A stretch of 64,000 nt of DNA from an uncultured Caldilineaceae bacterium (GTDB lineage Bacteria > Chloroflexota > Anaerolineae > Caldilineales > Caldilineaceae): positions 1,634,722 through 1,698,721 of the forward strand of contig OY282381.1 in the NCBI GenBank assembly GCA_958295915.1, read 5' to 3'. Both the position numbers and the translations under genes were made by a program. The first letter of the stretch is position 1, and the number at the start of each line of letters is the position of its first letter. The notes under the pieces were generated by a model, which had not been told where the DNA came from, searched no databases, and worked only from the letters and a program-made list of their open reading frames with translations. Positions 46,837 to 54,909 of this stretch are shown one piece after another.

Positions 46837-46902
46837 TTGTTTGCGCGCCACTGTAGAGCGCTTTGTGTGATCAGGGCGCTCATACCCCACTGTGGGGCGC
46901 GA
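46837..46902 (+). repeat. Two family B repeats in the leader of the unknown gene
   Basis: TTGTTTGCGCGCCACTGTAG then AGCG (46837-46861), and the variant GGCGCTCATACCCCACTGTG then GGGCGCGA (46875-46902). Confidence 0.8.
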
Positions 46903-46942
46903 GGGGCAACCAAGCGCAGAGCAGACAAATCAGGAGGGATAC

Positions 46943-48538
46943 GTGCTGTTGAGAAGGACCCAAACCGCTGCTTTTTGGCGAGATCAGTTCAATGTTTCCA
47001 GCGAAGACCTGGACTTTATCCACAATCTGATTCTGGACGCAGTGTCGCCGATGACCACCGGCCTGCTTGCATTGCGCCTGATCCAAGAGTACCAGCGACG
47101 CGAGACAGCCCGGATGGAGTCCGAGCTGAAGAAGGGCACAATTTACCAGCCCAAGAGTTCTTATGCGATTGGGCAAACACTCGTCTTCCCGGCTATGGAT
47201 TTCTTGGTTGGGGAAGTTCTGGAGACCCGCGCAGGCCAGAACCCCGAGCATGGCCTTTTCGACGTCATCCGCGTGGGATTTGCCGATTCGGGCGCGAGCC
47301 GGGAATTCGCAGCCAACCTGCACACAGACCATCGTCTCAACACCACCAACGGCCAGACAACAGGTGACGAGGGCTCTCTCCTTTCCGCCGCGGAGATCCA
47401 TTCCCTACATCAGGATGAGATCGAAGAAAGTTTACTCTTTGCCTTAGAAGAGGGCGAACGCAGCGATGAATTTGTGCAGATAGACGACTATTGGCTGCTG
47501 TCTGACATGCTGGCCGAAATCCATGTGGGCCATCTGAACATCGCCGAAGCGCTGATCGAAATGCGGGACCGGCCCCTGGTGCCGGAGGAACTTCTGCCAG
47601 AACTCGATCTGCAGGCCGAAGATATCTCGCAACCTATGCAGATCATTAGCGTGAATCACGCGCTTGGTAGCGATGAACGTTTTGATAAAGTAGGCGGCGC
47701 TGCCGCTTACTTCTGGTTCCTGACACGGCTGGAACCGCCAGAGGCTCTGAATACCCCGTCGCTCCTACGCCCCAATATAAGCCGCTATAACCGGGCATTA
47801 TTGAGTGTGGAACTCCTGCAAATGGAATGGGAGTTGGATGACGAATGGGGTGAAAGCAGCGTGGGCACAAACATCTCGTCGGTCGTGCCCAGCGCCAGCT
47901 TCACACTGATCTTCCCTCATTGGCTATATGGCACGCTGCCTCTCAGCAGCCGCACCCGTGAATTCTTCCCCCGCAGCACGCAAAACCGTTCAATCGTGAC
48001 GGTCATCGACGGGCGCTGGGGCAACCGCTACACCGCCTGGGTGGTCCACGCAGGGCGCTACGTTTGTGGTCTTAAGGAGTGGATGAATGCGCATAACCTG
48101 CCAGTGAGCGCGCAGATTACACTGGAACGCACAGACAAGCCCGACGAAGTTGTCATCGACTACCGCCCGCGACGCATGAAACGGGAGTGGAGCCGCATCG
48201 CCAAAGTCGATCCCGAAGCGATGAGCTTCGATCTCGAAATGAACAAGATTCAAATTGCCTGCGAGTACGATGATCATCTGATCGTCTCATCTGAAGACCA
48301 GAAGGGACTGGAGGCATACAACGCCGGCATCGATCGCAACGATGGCGCGCTGGATCAGATCGTAGAAATGATTGTGCCGGAGATTGCCAAACTAAGCCCC
48401 CAAGGCACAGCCCATGTCAAGACGATATACAGCGCGGTCAATATGCTTTGGCGCTGTCCACCGGGCCCGATTTTCTATGCGCTGATCAGCAATCGCCGCT
48501 TCCAGGACGCAGGTAACGGCTTTCTCACAGTGAAGTGA
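46943..48538 (+). CDS. Conserved protein of unknown function (531 aa)
   Basis: The start is a GTG with AGGAGG five bases upstream (MLLRRTQTAAFWRDQF); the longer frame through the repeats is rejected. There is no signal peptide and no membrane segment. The N-terminal 60 residues are helical (SSEDLDFIHNLILDAVSPMT). A small beta-rich stretch follows, SYAIGQTLVFPAMDFLVGEV and FDVIRVGF, which looks SH3-like. The C-terminal half contains DGRWGNRYTAWVVHAGRYVC. No catalytic motif was recognised. From memory, similar proteins occur in other Chloroflexota beside a homologue of the next gene. It has a strong promoter, so it is likely well expressed. Confidence 0.6.
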   Translation: MLLRRTQTAAFWRDQFNVSSEDLDFIHNLILDAVSPMTTGLLALRLIQEYQRRETARMESELKKGTIYQPKSSYAIGQTLVFPAMDFLVGEVLETRAGQNPEHGLFDVIRVGFADSGASREFAANLHTDHRLNTTNGQTTGDEGSLLSAAEIHSLHQDEIEESLLFALEEGERSDEFVQIDDYWLLSDMLAEIHVGHLNIAEALIEMRDRPLVPEELLPELDLQAEDISQPMQIISVNHALGSDERFDKVGGAAAYFWFLTRLEPPEALNTPSLLRPNISRYNRALLSVELLQMEWELDDEWGESSVGTNISSVVPSASFTLIFPHWLYGTLPLSSRTREFFPRSTQNRSIVTVIDGRWGNRYTAWVVHAGRYVCGLKEWMNAHNLPVSAQITLERTDKPDEVVIDYRPRRMKREWSRIAKVDPEAMSFDLEMNKIQIACEYDDHLIVSSEDQKGLEAYNAGIDRNDGALDQIVEMIVPEIAKLSPQGTAHVKTIYSAVNMLWRCPPGPIFYALISNRRFQDAGNGFLTVK

Positions 48539-48569
48539 TCGAATGCGCCTCTTGCGAGCAGAGGCGCGA
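48539..48569 (+). repeat. Family A repeat, copy 8
   Basis: TCGAATGCGCCTCTTGCGAG then CAGAGGCGCGA begins directly after the stop of the 531-aa gene. Confidence 0.83.
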
Positions 48570-48698
48570 GATCGATTTCGACCTGAACGATAGGTAGGCG
48601 TACAGAACGGCAGGCAACCAGATCTCGCCGATGCCACCGTTCGTTTCTGCGCCTGAATTTGTGCCGATAGGGCAGACAGTCAAGGGAATATATAAACG

Positions 48699-49178
48699 AT
48701 GACAATGGCAGTGCCAAAGAAAATGTTGAATGCGCCTCGGCTCGAAAGAAGCGCAAAGATCACCTGGTTTCGGCCGGACGTAAACACGAAATTTCACATC
48801 GACTACAGCTGGTGGGAGAAAAGTGGGCGCAATTTTCGCCTGTATTTGCGGGATCAGCTATGCGCAGAATGTCGGGATCGATTTCCAGATCACAGAGATA
48901 CGGAAGATGTGGACTGGATCGATCCGGAGACCGGGGAGGTGCACCGCACGGATGCTCTATGGGAATGTCTACGCAGTCGCTGCACCAAAGATCCCGATTA
49001 TATAAACGAACATCTATCCCTCACGGTGGCCTGCTTCCGCGTCTTTTTAGCCAACAACAACACGCCCCTCAGCCCTTCAGAGTTGAACCAGCTTCTACCC
49101 TGGAAACCGGCCCGCACCATCTTGCAAACCCTCGGCGGGCGCACTGTATATCTGGGATTGCGGCCGGTACGGGAGTAG
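48699..49178 (+). CDS. Conserved protein of unknown function (159 aa) with cysteine pairs
   Basis: The N-terminus MTMAVPKKMLNAPRLERSAK is partly encoded by a diverged family A repeat, so the ancestral start may lie later. The body reads FRPDVNTKFHIDYSWWEKSG. It has LCAEC and CLRSRC, two close cysteine pairs that could bind zinc. A C-terminal TPLSPSELNQLLPWKPARTI looks like a winged helix. I do not recognise it. It follows the 531-aa gene by 160 bp and probably acts with it, perhaps in DNA or RNA binding (inference). Confidence 0.55.
   Translation: MTMAVPKKMLNAPRLERSAKITWFRPDVNTKFHIDYSWWEKSGRNFRLYLRDQLCAECRDRFPDHRDTEDVDWIDPETGEVHRTDALWECLRSRCTKDPDYINEHLSLTVACFRVFLANNNTPLSPSELNQLLPWKPARTILQTLGGRTVYLGLRPVRE
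48725..48756 (+). repeat. Family A repeat, copy 9 (diverged, in CDS)
   Basis: GTTGAATGCGCCTCGGCTCG then AAAGAAGCGCAA. It is translated as LNAPRLERSAK in the 159-aa protein. The loop is reversed, as in copies 4 and 10. Confidence 0.7.
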
Positions 49179-49211
49179 GATGTACGGCATGGATATCCGG
49201 ATGTTCAATAT

Positions 49212-50105
49212 CTAAGAGAGGAGATGATCTGTCTCCTCCTGCCTGTGCCCCGCCCTTGCCAACACCTCCTGCGCGGCCCGAAACATCGGCATATCCACCA
49301 TCTTCCCGTCGAGTACGCAGACGCCGCGTCCGGCCCGCTGGTGTGTCGCGAACACAGCGATGAGCCGCCGGGCCGCTTCCACCTCCGACCGGCTTGGGGT
49401 AAAGGCCTGGTTGATTATCTCCACCTGCCGCGGATGAATCGCCAGTTTGCCCCGAAAGCCCATTGTACGGACAGCATCACATTCCGCGGCCAGACCGGTC
49501 TCATCGGTCAGGTCTGTATAGACGGTGTCGATAGCCTGCAAGCCGAAGGCCGCCGCCGCTGTCACCAGCGCGCCGCGGGCATAGAAAATCTCCCAACCCT
49601 CCTGTGTGCGTTGCGCGCCGACGTCGCCAGCGAAATCCTCTGCGCCCAAGGCCAGGGCCACCAGCCTACGGTCGGCGCCGGCGATCTCCCGCAAGTTCAT
49701 CACACCCAGTGCCGTCTCCACAATTGCCAGCAGCCGCACACTGCCGATAGGTAGGTCGGCGGCGCCTTCCAATAGGGTCAGCCTCCGGCTGACGACATGC
49801 ACAGCCGCGGCAGATTCGACCTTCGGAATCACATATATCCGGGGTGGTGTCAGAAACGTCTCGATCAGATCCTCTAGCCAGAACAGACTGTTCACCGGAT
49901 TGATGCGGATACACCGGATTGCCTCACCCTCGGGCAGCGTCTGAAATGACTCTACCAAAAGCGAGCGAGCTTCCTGTTTGCGGCTGGGCGCGACCGCATC
50001 TTCCAGATCAGCAATGATTGCATCCGCGGGGAGAGTTGAACCTTTTGCGATTTTGCGGGGAGCGTCTGCCGGCATAAAGAGCAGAGAGCGCAATCGAAGC
50101 GTCAT
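49212..50105 (-). CDS. CitE-like HpcH/HpaI aldolase/citrate lyase beta-subunit family protein
   Basis: This 297-residue TIM-barrel lyase starts at MTLRLRSLLFMPADAPRKIA, typical of CitE-like proteins. The metal-binding acidic residues lie in IADLEDAV, in LLAIVETALGVM (Glu) and in LALGAEDFAGDVG (Glu, Asp). Homologues cleave malyl-, citramalyl- or methylmalyl-CoA thioesters. Citrate-lyase partner genes are absent, which favours a stand-alone acyl-CoA lyase. The specificity is not readable. Confidence 0.87.
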   Translation of the reverse strand: MTLRLRSLLFMPADAPRKIAKGSTLPADAIIADLEDAVAPSRKQEARSLLVESFQTLPEGEAIRCIRINPVNSLFWLEDLIETFLTPPRIYVIPKVESAAAVHVVSRRLTLLEGAADLPIGSVRLLAIVETALGVMNLREIAGADRRLVALALGAEDFAGDVGAQRTQEGWEIFYARGALVTAAAAFGLQAIDTVYTDLTDETGLAAECDAVRTMGFRGKLAIHPRQVEIINQAFTPSRSEVEAARRLIAVFATHQRAGRGVCVLDGKMVDMPMFRAAQEVLARAGHRQEETDHLLS

Positions 50106-50279
50106 GGGAAAGCTCCGCAAGTACAGGCGCGCACCGGTGATAAACAAAAACCGGTGATAAACAAAACCTGGGAAACAGGATCGGATCCGGGTTCTTTGCA
50201 ACCTGTATTATTCTATACGCGATGCTTCCAAATCGCAGGTTGGGCCGGGCGGAGTTCAGAATTGATACTTCTATCCATC

Positions 50280-50582
50280 TTATTCTATTCGCTTCGTCAA
50301 CGATTGCCTGGCGCGCATGGAAAGCCTCTTCCTGAACACCAGGGCCAGCAAGGCGCCGATAGCGCCAGCGAGCATATCGACGCCGATGTCAAAGAGATTG
50401 TCCGGCCCTGGAATCTGCCGCTCGCTGAACAACAGTTGAATACCTTCTTGCAACAGCGCAACTCCGAGAACCAAAGCGAGGACGATGCCGAATCTATACC
50501 CCTCAGGAAGCCTGTCATACAGGCTCTGTATCAACAAGGCGCTCAACATCACGTAGAGCAGGCTGTGCATGACAACATGCAT
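50280..50582 (-). CDS. VanZ-like small membrane protein
   Basis: This 100-residue protein has three or four hydrophobic segments. It shows EGIQLLFSERQIPGPDNLFD and IGVDMLAGAIGALLAL, the pattern that ends VanZ-domain proteins (E.xQ...R.xxxxDxxxNxxG). It is short for a VanZ protein (usually 120-160), so the N-terminus may be truncated. The function is unknown; VanZ relatives affect cell-envelope antibiotic tolerance. Confidence 0.6.
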   Translation of the reverse strand: MHVVMHSLLYVMLSALLIQSLYDRLPEGYRFGIVLALVLGVALLQEGIQLLFSERQIPGPDNLFDIGVDMLAGAIGALLALVFRKRLSMRARQSLTKRIE

Positions 50583-50617
50583 CCATGCGGGACTGAACAG
50601 GGCATTGAACAGCCTCC

Positions 50618-50654
50618 TGCCTTGATTCCTGCAAATCCAGATAATCCTGATTTC
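50618..50654 (+). repeat. Family E intergenic repeat
   Basis: GCCTTGATTCCTGCAAATCC then AGATAATCCTGATTTCG. It is the same type as the right half of 53094-53173 and reversed relative to 46541. Confidence 0.7.
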
Positions 50655-50816
50655 GTCTTCCGGCGTGGATCAGAAACGCGCCCCTATCTTGGGGTCGCAC
50701 CCCGCCTCGAAAAGGGTATTGCGAGGATCGTATACCTATGCTAGACTGCAAGCGCGTTGGAGCCAATCTCTGATGGGCTGGATTGTGATTGGCAACATCC
50801 TCTACAAGGAGCACTC

Positions 50817-51248
50817 GTGTTTCGACGGAACGAACGACCGCAGCCGGACGCGATCGAAGTCATTATCGGCCTCAGAGCCACGTACACCGGCGTCCTGCGC
50901 AGCGATACCAGTATTCGCGTCGACGGCGTGATGGAGTCCGGTCTCCTGGAGACACTGGCCAACGTTATTTTGACCGAATCCGCCCGCGTCAACTGCGAAA
51001 TTCGCGCCCGCAATGTTAGCATACGCGGTCATTTCGACGGCGTCATCCGTGCCGATCGGGCCGAACTTCTGGCGGGCTGCTATGTCAGTGGTACCCTGTA
51101 TGTGAACAGTTTTCTGCTAGATGAAGGCGCCACCCTCGACGGTGAACTGCACATGCGCGGGGATGGCGTAGAGGAGCCGCTGGATCTGGCCAATGATACA
51201 GAACCGATATCGATCCTGCCGGGTCCCCAACAGCAGCAACAGCCGTAA
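50817..51248 (+). CDS. Bactofilin (polymer-forming cytoskeletal protein)
   Basis: This 143-residue protein starts with GTG 50817, with AAGGAG six bases upstream. The central DUF583/bactofilin domain shows DTSIRVDGVMESGL, SARVNCEIRARNVSIRGHFD and GCYVSGTLYVNSFLLDEGAT, the short right-handed beta-helix repeats that polymerise into filaments. The tail is Gln-rich (PQQQQQP). It may scaffold envelope or cell-shape factors. Confidence 0.9.
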   Translation: MFRRNERPQPDAIEVIIGLRATYTGVLRSDTSIRVDGVMESGLLETLANVILTESARVNCEIRARNVSIRGHFDGVIRADRAELLAGCYVSGTLYVNSFLLDEGATLDGELHMRGDGVEEPLDLANDTEPISILPGPQQQQQP

Positions 51249-51398
51249 CACACAAAAGAATGCCCACGCCAGGCAAGAAACCTCCCAATGAACACCCATA
51301 TGGACAAGTGGATGCCTCTCTGGCATGGAGGCCAGCCTCGCCAGGCGCCTGACTCATGCCGCGCTGGATGCAATGCGGACATTGACGGTTGATCTTCT

Positions 51399-52034
51399 AT
51401 GGACTGGTTACTGATCGTTGCTGGCGCGCTGCTTGGCTACCTGCTCGGTTCCGTACCGGTAGGCGTATTGGCCACGGCTGTGTACGGCGTGGATATTCGC
51501 AAAGTCGGCAGCGGGCGCACCGGCGGGACTAACGCGTGGCGCGCCGCCGGGCTCAAGGCAGCGATTCCCACTGTTTTGGGCGATGCGCTAAAAGGAGTTG
51601 CAGCTGTGTTGCTCATCCGCTACTGCGCTGGGGCGTTTTTCCCACATATGGATGAGATAGCCGTTGCCGCGGCTGCATCTCTGGCGGGCGCGGCTGCGGT
51701 GGTGGGCCACAACTGGTCACTCTTTCTGGGCTTCAAAGGCGGCGCCGGAGGCATCACAACCGCGGCGACGATCCTGGCGATCTCACCATTGATCGGCACA
51801 ATCGTCTGTCTGGTAGGGATTCTCCTGATCTGGTGGAGCCGTATGGCCTCTATCGGCACGTACAGTGTCAGCGCCAGCGCGCTGGCTTGCGCAACTGTCT
51901 TCGCCATTGCCGGCCAGACCCCCTGGCCGTATATCATTTTTGGCCTCATCGCCTATCTGGCCGTTACGCTATCTCTCAGTCGCAATCGCCAAGCGCTCAA
52001 AGACGGCGAGGAACGGGTCATTACCCTGTGGTGA
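51399..52034 (+). CDS. plsY: Glycerol-3-phosphate acyltransferase PlsY
   Basis: This 211-residue membrane enzyme transfers acyl groups from acyl phosphate to glycerol-3-phosphate, the first step of phospholipid synthesis. Motif 1 is GSGRTGGTNAWR (normally GSGNxGxTN, so it is slightly altered), followed by the LGDALKG motif and GHNWSLFLGFKGGAG (motif 2). About five to six hydrophobic segments are present. It stands alone. Confidence 0.88.
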   Translation: MDWLLIVAGALLGYLLGSVPVGVLATAVYGVDIRKVGSGRTGGTNAWRAAGLKAAIPTVLGDALKGVAAVLLIRYCAGAFFPHMDEIAVAAAASLAGAAAVVGHNWSLFLGFKGGAGGITTAATILAISPLIGTIVCLVGILLIWWSRMASIGTYSVSASALACATVFAIAGQTPWPYIIFGLIAYLAVTLSLSRNRQALKDGEERVITLW

Positions 52035-52098
52035 ATGAGGCATGAGCGCAATCATATGAATCATATAATCAGTGGTCAACTGGTGGGAATACTGAAAC
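52026..52098 (+). repeat. Family D intergenic repeat
   Basis: GAGGCATGAGCGCAATCATA then a stretch ending AACTGGTGGGAATACTGAAA. It matches the copy at 52848 on the same strand and the one at 43772 in reverse. It overlaps the plsY stop. Confidence 0.75.
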
Positions 52099-52167
52099 GT
52101 CGCCACCCTGAACAGCGACGAATGAACAGCTTCCGGGAATTAAACACACAAACAATGGAGGAGAGTG

Positions 52168-52830
52168 ATGAATGGTCTGGGGAAAGCGCTAACTGCGGAA
52201 TTCATCGGAACGTTTGCCCTCATCTTTATAGGCGCGGGCGCGGGCACGATCGCGGCACTGGGCGGTGGGAATCTGATTACAGTTGCCCTGGCGCACGGTC
52301 TGACGATCATGATTATGGCTTACGCCTACGGCCATATTAGCGGGGTTCATATTAATCCGGCCGTCACGATCGGGGTGTACATAGCTGGGAAAATCGAATC
52401 CGGCAAGGTGCTGGCATACATCATCGCCCAACTGCTCGGCGGCATCGTAGCTGGCTTCGTGCTGCGGCTCACCATTGTCGGCGGCGTCGAGATGGGCCTG
52501 GGCACGACTGTTATCAACTATAGTCATACGACACTCATCGGCGCTTTCGTCCTCGAAATGATCGCCACCTTCTTCCTGGTCAACTCCGTGCTGAACGCGG
52601 GGATTGGCGGCAAAGCCGGCAACATGGCGCCTGTGGCCATCGGCTTGACAGTAGGCGCCTCGATTATGTTCTTCAGGCCGCTCACAGGCGCCAGCCTCAA
52701 CCCTGCCCGCACGATTGGCCCGGCAGTGGCAGCCGGTATCTACACGGACATTTGGGTGTATATTGTCGCGACCATCCTCGGCGGCATTCTCGCCGGTCTG
52801 CTCTACCGCCACTATTTGGAAGACGCCTAA
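52168..52830 (+). CDS. Aquaporin/glycerol facilitator (MIP family)
   Basis: This 220-residue channel has six hydrophobic helices and both pore motifs: HINPAVTIGV and LNPARTIGPAV (NPA boxes). The ATG at 52168 has GGAGG six bases upstream; a GTG three bases earlier is possible. The N-terminal AEFIGTFALIFIGAGA is typical. The shape fits a water channel more than GlpF. After it, GAGCCGACCGG/CCGGTCGGCTC (52917-52942) forms a strong hairpin. Confidence 0.93.
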   Translation: MNGLGKALTAEFIGTFALIFIGAGAGTIAALGGGNLITVALAHGLTIMIMAYAYGHISGVHINPAVTIGVYIAGKIESGKVLAYIIAQLLGGIVAGFVLRLTIVGGVEMGLGTTVINYSHTTLIGAFVLEMIATFFLVNSVLNAGIGGKAGNMAPVAIGLTVGASIMFFRPLTGASLNPARTIGPAVAAGIYTDIWVYIVATILGGILAGLLYRHYLEDA

Positions 52831-52847
52831 TTCCCACCAGCCACTGC

Positions 52848-52974
52848 TGAGGTATGAACGCAATCATATGAATCGGTAATCAAACAGCAAACTGGCGGGA
52901 ATACCGACGATGCACAGAGCCGACCGGAGAACCGGTCGGCTCTGTCGCGCCCTACAGCGGCGCGCAACACAACC
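52848..52974 (+). repeat. Family D repeat, hairpin and family B repeat after the aquaporin gene
   Basis: A D copy (52848-52912; GAGGTATGAACGCAATCATA...) is followed by an 11-bp perfect stem GAGCCGACCGG/CCGGTCGGCTC (52917-52942) and a reversed B copy (52945-52974; TCGCGCCCTACAGCGGCGCG...). The remaining gap to 53190 holds only a family E element (53094-53173). Confidence 0.75.
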
Positions 52975-53093
52975 TTTGTGGGACTCATCAGCAAGCGCAA
53001 TCGAGCCATCTCCAAATTAGCACATATGATCTATTTATGCTATCCTATGTCCTGTCGGATGTCTGTACGTGCAGACAATAATTTTTCCGATTT

Positions 53094-53173
53094 CGATCAG
53101 GATGTAAGGATTGACAGGAAGATAGAGGATATATCCTGTCTTGATTCCTACAAATCCAGATAATCCTGATTCC
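53094..53173 (+). repeat. Family E intergenic repeat (complete copy)
   Basis: AAGGATTGACAGGAAGATAG then GATATATCCTGTCTTGATTC then CTACAAATCCAGATAATCCT. It joins the two half-types seen at 46611 and 50618. Similar 'aatcctgataatcc' repeats occur between genes in many unrelated bacteria (from memory). It ends just before the VOC gene's ribosome site. Confidence 0.75.
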
Positions 53174-53190
53174 AAAAGGAGACCCCCCTC

Positions 53191-53988
53191 ATGCAGGTAG
53201 TAAGCAGCTATTCAAACGGTATGTTCTGTTGGGTGGACCTCGCCACCACCGATCCTGACGCTGCCAAAGTGTTTTATAGCGGGCTTTTCGGCTGGGAGTA
53301 CGACGATCGCCCTACAGATATGGGCATCCCCTACACACTCTGCCAGATCGATGGCTATAATGTGGCTGGACTGAGCGCCATGCCGCCGGGCATGCAGGAA
53401 CAGAACATACCCCCATGTTGGACATCGTACATCAAGCACGACGATGTCGATGCAGTGGCGGCGAAGGTAACCGCGGCCGGCGGCACGGTGATGATGCCGC
53501 CGATAGATGTGATGGAATCAGGACGTATGGCCATAGTTCAGGACCCGACAGGCGCGGCCTTCGGCGTCTGGCAGCCGAAAGAACACATTGGGGCGCAGTT
53601 GGTCAACATGCCCAACGCCCTTGTGTGGAATGAACTCCAGACACGTGATGTCGCTGGCGCGCTCAAATTTTATCGATCGGTCTTCGACTGGGGACACGAC
53701 GCAGATCCCAACGGCTATCATCTCTTCAAACTGGGCGACCGTATGCAGGCTGGGATGCTGCAGATAGACGACTCTTGGGGAGATATACCAGCCAACTGGG
53801 CGGCCTATTTCATGACAGAGGACATCGAGGCCACCGCCGCCAAAGCCCAGGAATTGGACGCCACCCTTCACGTTCCGGTCACCCAGGTCGGCGACATTGG
53901 GCGATTTTCCGTTATTCAGGATCCCCAAGGCGGGAATTTCGTAGCCATGCAGTTTGATGGTCCGGTTGATCCGCCTCCAGGATACTAG
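53191..53988 (+). CDS. Two-domain VOC (glyoxalase/bleomycin-resistance) family protein
   Basis: This 265-residue protein is built of two tandem VOC modules. The first begins GMFCWVDLATTDPDAAKVFY, the second ALVWNELQTRDVAGALKFYR. Both end with a substrate or metal Glu/Asp region, as in VQDPTGAAFGVWQ and IQDPQGGNFVAMQ. It resembles the CFP30-like hydrolase/dioxygenase group of unknown substrate. AAAGGAG precedes the ATG. Confidence 0.88.
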   Translation: MQVVSSYSNGMFCWVDLATTDPDAAKVFYSGLFGWEYDDRPTDMGIPYTLCQIDGYNVAGLSAMPPGMQEQNIPPCWTSYIKHDDVDAVAAKVTAAGGTVMMPPIDVMESGRMAIVQDPTGAAFGVWQPKEHIGAQLVNMPNALVWNELQTRDVAGALKFYRSVFDWGHDADPNGYHLFKLGDRMQAGMLQIDDSWGDIPANWAAYFMTEDIEATAAKAQELDATLHVPVTQVGDIGRFSVIQDPQGGNFVAMQFDGPVDPPPGY

Positions 53989-54170
53989 GCCATGTCGGAA
54001 AATCATCCGGCCCGCAAGCAGGCGGCAAACCACAGCATCAGCAGGGGCTGATATGGCCCTCCCGAGGTCATAATTTGCGACTGCGGGAAGGGGAGATTGA
54101 CGGAATACAATCTTCCCTTCCCCGACTACTATTTCCCCACTTTTCCTCTCTGCCAATCCCTGCTATATTA

Positions 54171-54876
54171 GGGAATTACATACTTAACTGCACAAGGATT
54201 CCCGTGCGTTGAGATTGCGTTGAGTGTGAATATGTGGTGTACTTGGGGATACTTCAAAGAGAGAAGCCCGTCAGTGCGCTAACACTACGGGCTATGATCC
54301 ACAAGGCGATAGCTTATGGATACGCCCCAGCTTACCACAATCCATAAAACCTATCAAGAACGAGGCTACTGTTCGCGCGCTGGCTATGCCCGCATCCGTG
54401 AGGTATTGCGCGCCTGTCGCTGGCTATACAATCGCGCCCTTGAACAGAGACGAGACATATACCGCGCCTGTGGCAAGGGTATGGCTCTGTATACTCAGAA
54501 GATAGAGGTAGAAAAGTTGGCAATCAAGAACATGTCTCGACGTGGCGGCAATCGTAAACGTGGCTTGCATCGCAGTATGATGGAACAGACATGGGGTATG
54601 TTGTTTCAACAGGTGCGCTACAAGGCAGAATGGGCCGGTAGACAATTTGTTGAAGTGGACCCCAGAAACACATCCAAGACCTGTTCCCGTTGCGGTGAAG
54701 TAAGGAAAGAGAAGCTGGCGGTTTATCGTGTCTTTGTCTGCCCTTTGTGTGGGCATACGGAAGATAGAGACGTGAACGCCGCTAAGAATATTCAGGAACG
54801 TGGGTGGGAATATCCCGCACAGCCGACGCGCGTCGGCTGAGAAAGATATACTTGCGCAGTTAAGTATATAATTCCC
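54171..54876 (+). mobile_element. Internally deleted TnpB element (second copy)
   Basis: Inverted ends GGGAATTACATACTTAACTG... and their complement match the element at 16521. The 5' hairpin AGCCCGT/ACGGGCT and the right-end palindrome CAGCCGACGCGCGTCGGCTG (54820-54839) are kept. About 700 bp of tnpB is missing at one junction near 54494. Left flank TGCTATATTA is like that of copy 1. It is a MITE-like derivative that may be mobilised in trans and still encode an omega RNA. Confidence 0.8.
54316..54840 (+). pseudogene. tnpB: tnpB with internal in-frame deletion
   Basis: The 174-codon frame keeps the N-terminus MDTPQLTTIHKTYQERGYCS through GKGMALYT, then jumps to QKIEVEKLAIKNMSR. The wedge domain and the RuvC-I Asp are lost, while the RuvC-II Glu, the zinc ribbon (CSRC/CPLC) and the RuvC-III Asp (EDRDVNAAKN) remain. 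It cannot cut DNA. It might persist as an RNA-binding or repressor fragment, as some shortened TnpB derivatives do, but simple decay is likelier. Confidence 0.85.
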
Positions 54877-54909
54877 AAATGACTCGAAACTAAAAACTGG
54901 AAACTTCCA

